DNA of 64,000 nt from Brachionus rotundiformis (GCA_016802295.1 JAESIW010000137.1:2496111-2560110), one strand, 5' to 3'. Positions 22,866-34,061 are shown, counted from the first letter of the stretch. Program-made: numbers and translations. The notes: generated by a model from the sequence alone, not told the origin.

Positions 22866-23714
22866 ATGTCTTTTATAGCCAGAAGCCTGCTTAAAAACTT
22901 TAGCCAGCACTCTAGATTACTTGTAAATCAGAGCGTTACCAGAAATTTTTCAATCTGTAATTTATTTTGTTAGATTTTTTTCCCATAAATAATCTTTGAT
23001 TAAGGTAAGCAATTGTCTGCAGCTAAAGTTCAACAACCAGCTCCCGATTTCAAAGGAACAGCTGTTGTTAATGGAGACTTTAAAGAAATTCAACTATCTG
23101 ACTTCAAGGGAAAATATTTAGTTCTTTTTTTTTATCCACTTGATTTGTAAGAATCTTAATTAAAACTTATAAATTAATCGAATTTGTAAATTAAGCACTT
23201 TTGTATGCCCAACTGAAATAATAGCGTTCAGTGATAAGATGGAAGAGTTCAGAGCCATTAACACAGAAGTTGTTGGTGTTTCGACCGACAGTCAATTTAG
23301 TCATTTAGCTTGGTATTTCTTATAAGAAAAAAAATTCAAGAAAAAAATTTTCCACTAATTTTTATTAGGATCAACTTAGACAGAAAACAGGGTGGTTTAG
23401 GCGGATTAAAGTATCCGCTATTGAGCGATTTCAATAAAAAAATATCCAAAGATTATGACGTCTTGGTTGAGAATGCCGGTGTCGCCCTTAGAGGTCTTTT
23501 CATAATTGACCCCAAAGGAGTCTTGAGACAAATCACAGTAAACGATTTACCAGTTGGTCGATCTGTAGATGAGACTTTGAGACTGGTCAAAGCTTTCCAA
23601 TTTGTTGAAGAACATGGAGAAGTTTGTCCAGCAGATTGGGACTCGAAAAAAAATCCTGCTACTATAAAACCAAATCCAAAAGAATCACTTGAATATTTTG
23701 GAAAACAAAATTAA
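22866..23714 (+). CDS. PRDX3: Typical 2-Cys peroxiredoxin, mitochondrial (PRDX3-like)
   Basis: Thiol peroxidase reducing H2O2 and peroxynitrite with thioredoxin as donor. Exons 22866-22956, 23005-23146, 23196-23312 and 23369-23714 give 231 residues with exact phase. The first exon encodes a basic Arg/Ser presequence (MSFIARSLLKNFSQHSRLLV) expected to send it to mitochondria. The mature part has the peroxidatic cysteine in TFVCPTE, GVSTDSQFSHLAW, the GGLGGL loop, the resolving cysteine in HGEVCPADW and a C-terminal YFGKQN. GGLG plus YF are features of hyperoxidation-sensitive eukaryotic 2-Cys enzymes. It lies about 195 bases downstream of the NOX gene on the same strand. Its last two exons are almost identical to those of the paralogue at 29126. 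Confidence 0.93.
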
Positions 23715-23873
23715 TTTATTTATTAAAATAAAATTTATTAAGACATTATTAATAAAATAAAAATTTAACAATCAACTTATTTTAATTATTTTGAATCATT
23801 AGAAAATGTTTACAATTAAAAATAAATTTTTAAAATATTTCCAAATCTAAAAAAATCTGGAAAAAAATAGTAT

Positions 23874-23882
23874 TATAAATAG
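23874..23882 (+). promoter_or_regulatory. TATA box of LEA gene 1
   Basis: TATAAATAG lies 209 bases before the LEA start codon. The leader probably has an intron (donor GTAATT near 23971, acceptor TTTTTAG near 24087), which would explain the distance. The same octamer core precedes LEA genes 2 and 3. Confidence 0.55.
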
Positions 23883-24091
23883 ACCTTTGTATGAATCCTT
23901 GATGTATTCTTGAAACTATTAAACATCTATCCTTTATTCTATTTTTAAACAAAAATGGTTATAAATATCACTGGTAATTCTTGGAGTCTTGGTACAATTT
24001 TAATTTTGAAACAAACTTTTTAAACGCTAATTCAAAAATCGTTTCAAAAATTCTTAGACGACTTCAAAGAACCGTTCTTATTTTTAGAAAT

Positions 24092-25639
24092 ATGTCTCAT
24101 AAAACTGAGCAACCGGTGATACCTCCCGAAACCAGGGAACGCATGAAGGGATCAAAAGAAATGGTCAAAGAAGACTTGTCAAAAACTGGATCAGAAATCT
24201 CGGAAAAAAGTGGGAAAATAGGTGAAAGAGCCACAGAGTATGCTCAAAGAGGAACTCAAGATGTAAAAGAGGTAGGAAGTTCTTTGAAAGAAAAGCTGTC
24301 CGGATATGCTGAAGCAGCAAAAGAAAAATTAAGCGAAATGACCAAAGGTGTTAAAGAAAAGACAGGTGAATATGCCGAAAGTGCGAAAGAAACTGGCGAG
24401 GCTGCTAGAGAAAAGCTAGGTGAAATGGGACAGGGTGCAAAAGAAAAAGCTGGAGAATATGTTGAAGGTGCTAAAGAGACTGGTCAAGCGGCAGGAGAAA
24501 AGTTGGGAGAAATTGGACAAGGCGCAAAAGAAAAAGCTGGAGAATATGTTGAAGGTGCTAAAGAGACTGGTCAAGCAGCAAGAGAAAAAATTGGACAGAT
24601 GGCAGAAAATATTAAAGAAAAGACAGGTGAATATGCCGAAAGTGCGAAAGAAACTGGTGAGGCTGCTAGAGAAAAGCTAGGTGAAATGGGACAGGGTGCA
24701 AAAGAAAAAGCTGGAGAATATGTTGAAGGTGCTAAAGAAATGGGACATCAAGCTAAAGAGAGAGCTGGTGAATATTTTCAAAGTGCGAAAGAAACTGGAG
24801 AGCAGGCTGGACAGCGATTGAGTGAAATGGCTCAGACAGCAAGAGAAAAAACTGCAGAATACCTTGGCGGAGCTAGAGAAAAGGCTGGAGAATTCGGAGA
24901 AAATGTAAAAGAAGCTGGTGAACAAGGTAAAGAAAAGCTTAGCTCTATGGGCCAAACTGCTCAAGAAAAAGCGGGTGAATATGCTCATAAAACGAAAGAA
25001 ACTGGACATGCTGCTAAAGAAAAAATGGAAGAAATGACTCAAGGAGCAAAGCAAAAGGCTGAAGAATATGCTGAGAAAGCCAAACAAACTGGAGAGGAAA
25101 CAAAAGAAAAGATAAGTGATATAAAAGACCGAACAAAAGAAGAAGCTAGCCAAATTGCATCTAGTGCTAAAGAGTCTGGTGAACAAATAAGAAAAAAAGG
25201 TGAGGAGTTGTATGGGGTTGGAACAGAAAAAGGAAGGGAATGGAGAGAAGAAGCTACAGAAAAGGCTTATAAAGCACAAGAGCAATCTAAAGGAATTTTA
25301 AGTAGCGCTGCCGAAAGCATTAAGCATGCCAAAGACTACGTTGCTGACACAATGAAAAGTGCCGGAGAGGCTATTACTGGCACTGGAAAGGCTGGTATTG
25401 AAAAGCTCGAACACGCAGGTGAAGTAATTAAGGAAACAATCGTTGGACCATCAGTTAAAGAAACAGAACAGTATCAACCTACCTCTGAAACTAGGATCAA
25501 AACACCAACAGAAGCCGGGGCTCGTGAAATCGAAGCTAAGACAGAAAAAAAATTCGCTGAAACCAAACAGCCCACTGAGTATGAAAAAAGAGTTACTGAA
25601 AAAACTATCGAAGAATATCCGAAACAAACTCGTTCTTAA
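24092..25639 (+). CDS. Group-3 LEA-like repeat protein 1 (large)
   Basis: 515 residues from MSHKTEQPVIPPETR. Nearly the whole protein is a charged, Ala/Gly/Lys/Glu-rich amphipathic helix repeat without cysteine. The unit is 29 residues, e.g. GQGAKEKAGEYVEGAKETGQ followed by AAGEKLGEI, repeated about a dozen times with drift. The AKEKAGEYVEG core is the 11-residue motif of group-3 late embryogenesis abundant proteins. Such proteins are disordered in water and fold to helices on drying, protecting proteins and membranes in desiccation-tolerant invertebrates. The C-terminal part (SSAAESIKHAKDYVADTMKS, then KAGIEKLEHAGEVIKE) is shared with LEA 2. No signal peptide is seen, so a cytosolic location is likely. 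ATG 24092 was chosen because it opens the LEA-type sequence; the upstream in-frame codons have no Met and look like leader/intron. Confidence 0.85.
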   Translation: MSHKTEQPVIPPETRERMKGSKEMVKEDLSKTGSEISEKSGKIGERATEYAQRGTQDVKEVGSSLKEKLSGYAEAAKEKLSEMTKGVKEKTGEYAESAKETGEAAREKLGEMGQGAKEKAGEYVEGAKETGQAAGEKLGEIGQGAKEKAGEYVEGAKETGQAAREKIGQMAENIKEKTGEYAESAKETGEAAREKLGEMGQGAKEKAGEYVEGAKEMGHQAKERAGEYFQSAKETGEQAGQRLSEMAQTAREKTAEYLGGAREKAGEFGENVKEAGEQGKEKLSSMGQTAQEKAGEYAHKTKETGHAAKEKMEEMTQGAKQKAEEYAEKAKQTGEETKEKISDIKDRTKEEASQIASSAKESGEQIRKKGEELYGVGTEKGREWREEATEKAYKAQEQSKGILSSAAESIKHAKDYVADTMKSAGEAITGTGKAGIEKLEHAGEVIKETIVGPSVKETEQYQPTSETRIKTPTEAGAREIEAKTEKKFAETKQPTEYEKRVTEKTIEEYPKQTRS

Positions 25640-25640
25640 T

Positions 25641-26030
25641 TATTAAAAAATATATATTTAACTTAACTTTATTTATTTAATAAAATTTATTTAAAAATAG
25701 TCAGAATCTTTGACAAACACATAACATTTCACAGATATTTAGGATATTTGATAATATTTTTTTCAAGTATTTTTATACATTTGATTTAATTTTATTAGTT
25801 TTATTACTTTATTTTCCTCAAATTAATTAGTTATTCACACTATTGGTCATGTGCATAATTTTGAAAGTCTTGTTAGAGCTCGAAATGCAGAATATGTATC
25901 TTCAAATGAAACAAAAAGAGAAGTTTATTTTCTACATTGAGTTTGTTAAATAATCGGCCAAATGCTACATTTATTAAAAAATATATATTTAAATTAACTT
26001 TATTTATTTAATAAAATTTATTTGAAAATA
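25641..26030 (+). repeat. NOX gene fragment flanked by a duplicated LEA 3' segment
   Basis: The LEA 1 downstream sequence 25641-25697 (TATTAAAAAATATATATTTA...) recurs at about 25972-26030. Between the two copies lies about 275 bases copied from the NOX gene, matching 20720-21017. This includes the end of one exon, the whole following intron with its splice site, and the start of the next exon (LVRARNAEYVSSNETK). A deletion of about 22 bases and point changes break the reading frame. The fragment is non-coding now. Confidence 0.88.
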
Positions 26031-26135
26031 TTTGATTTTTTTAAGAGGATTTAGGTTTCTATGGTAATTTGCTTTAAAAATTAAAATATTTAAAGTAAAA
26101 TATCTTTATTTATACATTTGAAATTTGACATCGAT

Positions 26136-28777
26136 ATGAACAGCCAAAGAGCTAGAGATATAAATGAGCTTAAGAAACAAGCTATCCAATTTTATACCGA
26201 AAATTCAGACATTACCAAACGGGTGGAAGACGCTTTGAACAATTTGTTTTATGATTCGCCTTATGATGTTTACGGCTATTTGGTAATTTTTTCTAATATG
26301 ATTATGAAAAGAATAAGTAGCATTTAAAAATTAAAACAATGACAAGCTATATAAATTTTTCTCATTATTAGATATTTTCATTTTTTTATTTTTCACTTTA
26401 GTCTGAGTATTTCGGAAAGTTTTCCAAATTACCATTTTTTACCAAAGTGAATGCACAAAAATCCTGTTTTTATGACCCAAAATGTCAACCAACATTCAGA
26501 TTAGATTTCTATTGCCAAATAAAAAATTTTGAAAAAAAATTATTTTCAATCGAAGCATCCTGCTTCTATCATGAGCCTATAAATGAGTCTGCAAAAATTC
26601 AAAATATCCAAGAGGATGACGACTACCGTCTATCTAAACTGAATGAAATAATCAATTTTATTAACACGGAAATTTCCGATTTGATGCGAAACTTTAGCCC
26701 CTATGACCAAGAGGAAATGGATGAAAAATTGAGATATCTTTTCAATAGTAAAAATACACAAATTTATCAACAATTTATAGCTAGTTTAAGCTTAAAGGCT
26801 CAATCGAATTCGAGTCATTTCGAGTCTATTGAAGGCAAAAAGTCAAAAACACCAACTTCACCTAAACAAAAGACAAAAAATAGGAAATCTTCTCAAATGG
26901 CAGGAACTAATAGTACCCTATTTGGTGATGATTTGAGCATTCTTTTGCAATCGAGTTTTTTTGCGTCATTTGTCGAGCCATTGATATCAAAATCCATTTG
27001 TATATGCTCATCAATTATATCGAATAAACAGCCTTTTGAAATTGTTTCTGATCTAAAGAAAACTGTAAATTGAAAAAAAAATCAATTAATTTATATTAAA
27101 AATAATTTTAAAAAGAAAATTGACAAATTTTCTATGCCTATGCCCATGATTACTTTGCTTCAAAATGGCAAAGGATACAATGGTAAACAAAATTTGGTTA
27201 AAGAATTCATTATATTGCCCAAGCCTCAGTTATCTATGCAAGAAGTAATTGGCATTTTAGTTATTTTTAATTGTAAAAAATTTACATTTAAGGCTATTGA
27301 TATTATTAGTCGAGTTAATAGAACATTAAGAGACAATCTATATCAGTCAAAAACACAACCAGGAGTAAATAAATAATTTTAATTTGTTTAATTTTAATTA
27401 AATTATTAAAAAGCCTGCTAACCGATGTGTAACCGAGATGGGTTCATACACAACTACATTAGAGACTCCACATCAGGGACTTGAACTGATTGAAAATGCT
27501 ATCAATTCGTTAGGCAATGAGGTTGGCTCTTATCTAAGTGTCGCTTTGAACATAAATGCAAGTGAGATTTATGATCCAGAAAAAGGAAAATATGAGTCCG
27601 GTGTGGGGGTATTCAAATCATCTGACGAATTGATCGAAGTTTTTGCAGATCTGATTGCCAAATTTCCAAGAATTATGATGCTTATTGAACCTTTTATTAA
27701 TAATGTAAGACCATAAGTATCTTCATTTATTTATTAAATTGCTCATTAAAATTTACATCATTTCATATTAATCATTCATTATTATTTGAATTCCTGGATT
27801 ATTTTTAAAACTCTTAAATTAGATTGTTCAATAATTAAGATAATTAAATTATTTTTGTTCAAAGAAAAAACGTAATTAAAACAGTTTGCATTTAAAGAAT
27901 AGCATTATCAGCATTTTAAATAATTAGAAGAGATTTAATAAGGAAAAGATTATTTAAATAAAAATTTTTTTAAATATATTTGAGTTGAATTGTTAGAGAA
28001 TTAAAAAGAAAATACATGATTTTTAATTAAATAATACAGTGGTATGTTTTTATCCAGACTTAATAATAAAATTGAATAGAATTGAATAACAGTTTTATAT
28101 GTTTCAGATTTACATTTAATAAATTAAAAAAACAAATATTTTTAAAATTTTTAAAATTTTTTAGGATCAAATTGCTTGGTTCAAGTTATATTCAAGAGTT
28201 TCAAAATATTGTCTGGTTGCTAATAATATAAGGTTTAATGATGTAGAAGAAAATAAATCTGACAATATTGAAATGCTCCAGGCCAATACTCCAATTGGAA
28301 CAAAATTGCCAGAAGTGCTCAAATTTTCAAGTCCTTTATCAATGCCAGTCAGCTTTTACAGATTTCAAAATGCCACGAATTTGTCTCATTTTGGTAATGT
28401 TCTGAAGCAAAACCATGATAAAAAGTTGATGAACGGTTTAAGCTGTAGTTTAAATGAAAATGATGATAATTTTATAGTTGATTTGGTACTTTTTTATACA
28501 AATTATAGAAATTTTTCAATTAATCATGTTGTTTAAGTGTGTTGGAAATCAAGTACAATTTCTAAAAATTGGTGGATTTAATCGGAGTGAACGAGTTGGA
28601 AAATTAAATCGTCTAATCGAAATAGAGTCGTACCTAATTGAAAATAAGCGCCTTTTGGATCCTAAAAATGAATCTAGAGAGATAAAGTTTTCACCCGAAA
28701 TAGAAATACCAGCAGACATAATGGAAAGTCTAAACAATTCTGAAGAACAGAAAGTTGCCAAACCAGCTAAAAAATAA
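26136..28777 (+). CDS. ENO4: Enolase 4-like protein
   Basis: Divergent enolase family member known from animal sperm/cilia. Exons 26136-26282, 26402-27064, 27116-27244, 27293-27364, 27414-27704, 28165-28485 and 28538-28777 all join in phase 0, about 620 residues. The N-terminal dimerisation-like segment reads INELKKQAIQFYTENSD...YDSPYDVYGYL. A lysine-rich linker follows (KSKTPTSPKQKTKNRKS), then SMPMPMITLLQNGKG...LVKEFIILPKP, IYDPEKGKYESGVGVF, and FLKIGGFNRSERVGKLNRL. The last keeps the R-S-E-R substrate-loop motif of true enolases. The intron 27245-27292 is 48 bases, open and in frame, so its retention would only insert 16 residues. Catalytic activity is uncertain, as it is for vertebrate ENO4. 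Confidence 0.85.
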
Positions 28778-29125
28778 AATTTTTTTATATTTACAAAAAA
28801 TTTAACATTTTTAAATAAAATTTTAGTTGAAAAGTTTGTGAATAACAAACACTTTTCCTAAGATATGGTGATTCGGCATTTTTTTAAAAAAGATATTTTA
28901 AATACTAATTTTTTAACAACTTAAAAAAACTTAGCGTTAATTGAAAATCTAGAATCCTCTTATGAGAATTAAAAAGCATCATTGATTTTAACATATGTCT
29001 AATTTAGCATTCATCATATACAATTCATTAGAACGCAATATTAAAAGAATAGTATAAAAGCTTAAATTTTTTTCAATTTTTTTAAAAAAGAAAATTAAGA
29101 ATTTAAAAATTTAAAAATTTTCAAA
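28778..29125. other. Spacer between ENO4 and peroxiredoxin 2
   Basis: AT-rich, no exon. It should hold the promoter of the downstream peroxiredoxin gene; an AGTATAAAAGC box lies at about 29050-29060, some 65 bases before the start codon, and is a plausible TATA element. Confidence 0.5.
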
Positions 29126-29821
29126 ATGTCTGGCCCTAGAGTTCAACACCCAGCCCCAAATTTCAAAGGAACAGCTGTTGTTAATGGTGAATTTAAAGAT
29201 ATTCAGCTATCTGACTTTCAAGGAAAATACGTGGTTCTTTTTTTCTATCCATTAGATTTGTATGTTGAGCACTTTATTTTAGTTAAGTTTTTAAATAACT
29301 TTCTTTTAGCACTTTTGTATGCCCGACTGAAATAATAGCGTTCAGTGATAAGATGGAAGAGTTCAGAGCCATTAATACAGAAGTTGTTGGTGTTTCGACC
29401 GACAGTCACTTTAGCCATCTTGCTTGGTACTTTTTTCATTTTAAAAATATCATTTTTAAATTAGATTAATTTTAGGATTAATTTGAGCAGAAAACAAGGT
29501 GGCTTGGGTGGTTTAAGCTATCCGCTATTGAGCGATTTCAATAAGACCATTGCCAGAGATTATGGAGTTTTGGTTGAGAATGAGGGTGTCGCCCTTAGAG
29601 GTCTTTTCATAATTGACCCCAAAGGAGTCTTGAGACAAATCACAGTAAACGATTTACCAGTTGGTCGATCTGTAGATGAGACTTTGAGATTGGTCAAAGC
29701 TTTCCAATTTGTTGAGAAACATGGAGAAGTTTGTCCAGCCAATTGGGATCCAAAGAAAAACGCCGCTACTATCAAGCCAAATCCAAAAGAATCACTCGAA
29801 TATTTTGGAAAGCAAAATTAA
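29126..29821 (+). CDS. Typical 2-Cys peroxiredoxin, cytosolic (PRDX1/2-like)
   Basis: Exons 29126-29259, 29310-29426 and 29476-29821 encode 198 residues beginning MSGPRVQHPAPNFKG, without a presequence. Peroxidatic Cys in TFVCPTE, GVSTDSHFSHLAW, GGLGGL, resolving Cys in HGEVCPANW, C-terminal YFGKQN: a complete, hyperoxidation-sensitive type enzyme. Both introns interrupt the same codons as in the mitochondrial paralogue at 22866, so the two come from a local duplication. The last exon shares over 100 consecutive identical bases with that gene, while introns and first exons have diverged. Confidence 0.93.
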
Positions 29822-30015
29822 ATTTTAATTTAATCCAATTTTAAACAATTAAGTTTGTTCATTTTAAATCGAATTTAGTAATAAATTTTTTTAATTCCTA
29901 ATCTTTGTTTTTTTTGAAGTTGTTTTTTAAATAGTGTAAAAAAATATTAATAAAATTTTTGTTTTTATTTTAGGATAAATTTGAAGTCTAAAGTATTTAA
30001 AAAAATTATAAAATA

Positions 30016-33000
30016 TCAGTTTATCAAATTTTTTAATATTTTTTCATGATTCAAGAAATGCGAGCTTCCTATCAAAACCTTTTACAAATTGTGTTTAATT
30101 AATATTTTTCAATTTGACATTGATAAATTTTATACCTTTTTTTCACTTAAACTTCCTTGATTGAATAATTCCTTAACTATTTTGTATTCATACGAAGTTA
30201 TACCCCCAGTTATATAAATAATAATAAAATCATTGTTCAATGGATGCGGCTTATTAGTTGTTGACATAAATCTTTGTTAAAAATTTTATTTATTTACTTT
30301 TTATTTTATAAAAATTTACCCCATTTTAAAACTTTTTAATAAATTAATTCCCAGGCCTTCTGATCCAGATGTCTTGTATTCCAAGTCTGTTAATTGATCT
30401 GGTGTTGTGGCAGTTTCAATAATGTTCTCACATATTTGACTAATTAAAGGTTTATATAGACAGTGATTATTATTGTCATTCTGCTTGATTAACTCTCTTG
30501 ATTAAAAATACAATTAATAAAAATAACCTTTAATTGAGGACATGTTTGACCCCTGAAAATATAATTTTGCATTTAGCTTTACTGACAAAGAGGTTACTGG
30601 NNNNNNNNNNNNNNNNNNNNNNNNNNNNNNNNNNNNNNNNNNNNNNNNNNNNNNNNNNNNNNNNNNNNNNNNNNNNNNNNNNNNNNNNNNNNNNNNNNNN
30701 NNNNNNNNNNNNNNNNNNNNNNNNNNNNNNNNNNNNNNNNNNNNNNNNNNNNNNNNNNNNNNNNNNNNNNNNNNNNNNNNNNNNNNNNNNNNNNNNNNNN
30801 NNNNNNNNNNNNNNNNNNNNNNNNNNNNNNNNNNNNNNNNNNNNNNNNNNNNNNNNNNNNNNNNNNNNNNNNNNNNNNNNNNNNNNNNNNNNNNNNNNNN
30901 NNNNNNNNNNNNNNNNNNNNNNNNNNNNNNNNNNNNNNNNNNNNNNNNNNNNNNNNNNNNNNNNNNNNNNNNNNNNNNNNNNNNNNNNNNNNNNNNNNNN
31001 NNNNNNNNNNNNNNNNNNNNNNNNNNNNNNNNNNNNNNNNNNNNNNNNNNNNNNNNNNNNNNNNNNNNNNNNNNNNNNNNNNNNNNNNNNNNNNNNNNNN
31101 NNNNNNNNNNNNNNNNNNNNNNNNNNNNNNNNNNNNNNNNNNNNNNNNNNNNNNNNNNNNNNNNNNNNNNNNNNNNNNNNNNNNNNNNNNNNNNNNNNNN
31201 NNNNNNNNNNNNNNNNNNNNNNNNNNNNNNNNNNNNNNNNNNNNNNNNNNNNNNTCAATGGATGCGGCTTATTAGTTGTTGACATAAATCTTTGTTTAAA
31301 AATTTGAATTATTTACTTTTTATTTGAAAAAAATTTACCCCATTTTAAAACTTTTTAATAGATTAATCCCCAGGCCTTCTGATCCAGATGTCTTGTATTC
31401 CAAGTCTGTTAATTGATCTGGTGTTGTAGCAGTTTCAATAATGTTCTCACAAATCTGACTAATTAAAGGTTTATATAGACAGTGATTATTATTGTCATTC
31501 TGCTTGATTAGCTCTCTTGATCAAAAATACAATTAATAAAAATAACCTTAAATTGAGGACATCTTTTGACGCCTGAAAAAATAATTTTGCATTTAGCTTT
31601 ACTGGCAAAGAGGTAAATACATTCTGATAACCATAAATTTAACATTGAGAAGTATTTTTCATGCGTCAAAGAAAATTTTCCAAAAGAAATTCCTACCTTT
31701 TGTCTTTTAAATTCTTCCTGTAATTTTTGAAATTTTTTAAATTATTAAAAAATGAATCAATCAACTGTGAAATATTTTGATCTTCTTTAACTAAAATTAA
31801 AATTATCAGTCAGCTAATATTTTAAATATTTCTAGGATCTCACTTTTGTTTAAAAATTCCGAATCTGATTTAAATCTTGGGTCCTTATTGATCTTTTCCG
31901 ATCTGAGCTGATTTATAAGAAGTTTTTTTATTCTTGTTTCTTCTTCGACGCCGTAATAACACTCTTCACCAATTAGACTGTAAACATAAATTAAAAAAAC
32001 TATCAAATCACTGACATAATAGCTATTTTTGTCATCAACTTGGTCCAATTTTTCGAAAAAAAAAGCATACAGCCGGCTTAAAACACTTGGTCCGTCCTTA
32101 TCCAGAATATTTTGACTAAGATTTTTAGAAAAGGACATCAGTTTATCAAAACATTGCTGTCTGGGATTTTGGGAATCAGTTATATGACAATAAGCAGATA
32201 TTATTTGTATAAAGTCAATGTTTTCAATAAACGCTTTTTTATTAGATCTAGAAAAAAAAATATTCTTAGATATAATAAAAAAAATATTAATTTTTACTTA
32301 ATTCCATTTCTTATTTGTGATTTAATTGATTCTGAATTTATCCGGACAGCTTTTTTGCCAGATTCGCTCAAGGGAAACACTTCACATAGCTTTCGATAAA
32401 CATCCAACAAGCATTCCTTCCAAAATTGTCCAAGTTAAATTGGCAAATATGTATTTTTAAATTTACCTTAGGTTTTAATGAAAAAAATGCTTGTATTAAA
32501 TTGTCGCATTTTTCTGTCGAAGTGTGGAAAAAGTTTCCTGGCAAAATACTTAAGCAAAGAAAAGTTTTAAAAAATTATTAAATTCTTAAAAATTTAACTA
32601 ATTACTTTTTTAAGTTATTTTCGAATAAAAAATTTCTTAGGTCAATTTTTACATCATTCGATTGTGGGTTTAAATTAGCCATAAGGTTGTTAATTTTATC
32701 AAATGTGGTTTCTTCATGAAACAATGCATTCATTGCGAGATCCAAATTTCGGTCAATTAATATCAATGTTACTTTATTAGAAGAATTCTAAAAGAGAATT
32801 AATTGTTTAAAAAAAATTAATTAGTGTTTACTTTTCTTCGAATTTTTGAATCATTAGATTGATTTAATTCATTAGCAATGATAGAACTTAGTACTCCAAG
32901 AGTATAGCAATCATCCTTTGCATCTAAATATTCGAGCATTTCGTTCAAAGAATTGGAAATCGCCTGAACATCGTTAATCTCAGATTCATTTAAAGTTTGG

Positions 33001-33740
33001 TACATATTTTGCATGGTATCTTTATTTGCCAGGTTATTGGAATTTAATGCGTGCAGGTCAGTGAGCTCTTGTTTTACCAAACGATTATAAGCTTCAATGT
33101 TGACAATCTGATTTAAATTGTCTGTATTCAAGGACCAACTTGAAAGCGGATTCAGAAAAATATTTGTTTCCTGATTGTTGGTCAAAATAGCAAATGGAAA
33201 TTTTTCATAAAATATGTCACAGGTGTAATTCTAAAAAAAATAAAGATTTTAAACCTTTTTTTTGGTATTCTTTCATTAATTTACGGCATCAGACATCCAA
33301 ATTAGGCAATTATCACGTATTTGGTCAAACAAATCTTTGCTTATTCCATAAAAATTTGGATGTACATTTGTTATAATGGTAATGAATTGAAAATTGCTAG
33401 AGACTAAAATATCTCGAAGAGTCTCGATTACATGGCCTTTGAGAGGCTGAGAAATGAAAAAAACCGCCTTTGGATGCTGGCCACCATTCTAAACCAAGAG
33501 GATAAAATTATTTAAAGATAAATCTTTTATAATTACTTCAAATGAGCTAAATTTTTTTATATTTAAAGCACCTGCTTTTTTAATCAATTGATCAATACCT
33601 ATTGTCACGTTAAACCATTCAAGAAATTGGTAATCCGAAAAAATTATAGACTTATTTAATTTTTTCAATATTTTATCATTCAAATCGTACTGATTCTGTA
33701 AAATTCTGTCAAAAGATAGCAAATCTATTTGATTCGACAT
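30016..33740 (-). CDS. SCFD2: Sec1-family domain protein 2 (SCFD2), interrupted by an assembly gap
   Basis: Sec1/Munc18-like vesicle-trafficking protein. Minus-strand exons 33740-33537, 33488-33285, 33230-32832, 32787-32606, 32548-32467, 32416-32298, 32247-31844 and 31790-31697 run in phase (PKAVFFISQPLKGHVIETLRD, LTLILIDRNLDLA-type strand, YVSDLIVFLIYVYSLIGEE). The C-terminal exons lie in the block 31613-31255 and again in 30593-30237, on the two sides of a run of N. They encode SKAKCKIIFSGVK, then LIKQNDNNNHCLYKPLISQ, then KMGFMSTTNKPHPLN. The end reads NNDFIIIYITGGITSYEYK and finishes VLIGSSHFLNHEKIL with stop at 30016. The copy nearer the end carries a one-base deletion, so the annotated gene is only readable through one of the two copies. 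In the real genome it is probably a single intact gene. Confidence 0.85.
30237..30593. repeat. Duplicated SCFD2 block, copy A
   Basis: About 357 bases repeated at 31255-31613 in the same orientation with a few percent difference. It contains two SCFD2 exons and part of a third. Relative to copy B, one base is lost (AAACATG against AAAAGATG), shifting the frame of a small exon. Confidence 0.92.
30601..31254. other. Assembly gap (654 N)
   Basis: Unresolved bases inside SCFD2. The sequence on both sides is the same block, so the gap probably separates two overlapping or haplotypic contig ends rather than unique DNA. Confidence 0.98.
31255..31613. repeat. Duplicated SCFD2 block, copy B
   Basis: Direct repeat of 30237-30593. 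This copy has the open version of the small exon (FSGVKRCPQFK) and continues without a break into the upstream SCFD2 exons. Confidence 0.92.
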
Positions 33741-34052
33741 TTTATCTCTTTTTTTTAAATTTTCACCAACATAAATACTTTGAAAAATAAAGAAAATGTA
33801 TGACGTTTAAATTTTTATTAATCAAAATAAAGTTAAATTTTTTCGAAAGAAATGAATTTTAAAATACTCATTAAATTTTGAGTATGCGATTTTTTAAAAT
33901 TTAAATTAAAAAAATAATTATTTAAATGTCAATTAAGAAAATCTCAGAATCATTTTGGATCCTAATTTATTATTTCTAAAACTGGTCTAAAATTAAACAT
34001 TTCATGGCTCTAATTTTGGAAAAAAGTCTATTTTTATTTTCAAAAAATGTAT

Positions 34053-34061
34053 CATAAATAG
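34053..34061 (+). promoter_or_regulatory. TATA-like box of LEA gene 2
   Basis: CATAAATAG lies 54 bases before the start codon of LEA 2, differing in one base from the TATAAATAG of LEA 1 and LEA 3. Confidence 0.45.

Noticed and set aside
24677..25285. Long Ser/Phe/Cys-rich open frame antisense to LEA 1 (and similar ones antisense to LEA 3 at 37595-38308)
   Set aside because: These are mirror frames caused by the codon bias of the 87-bp repeats; the sense frames have the LEA repeat, a good start and a defined end.
30530..31307. Open frames of about 250 codons on both strands
   Set aside because: They exist only because the run of N contains no stops; they are not genes.
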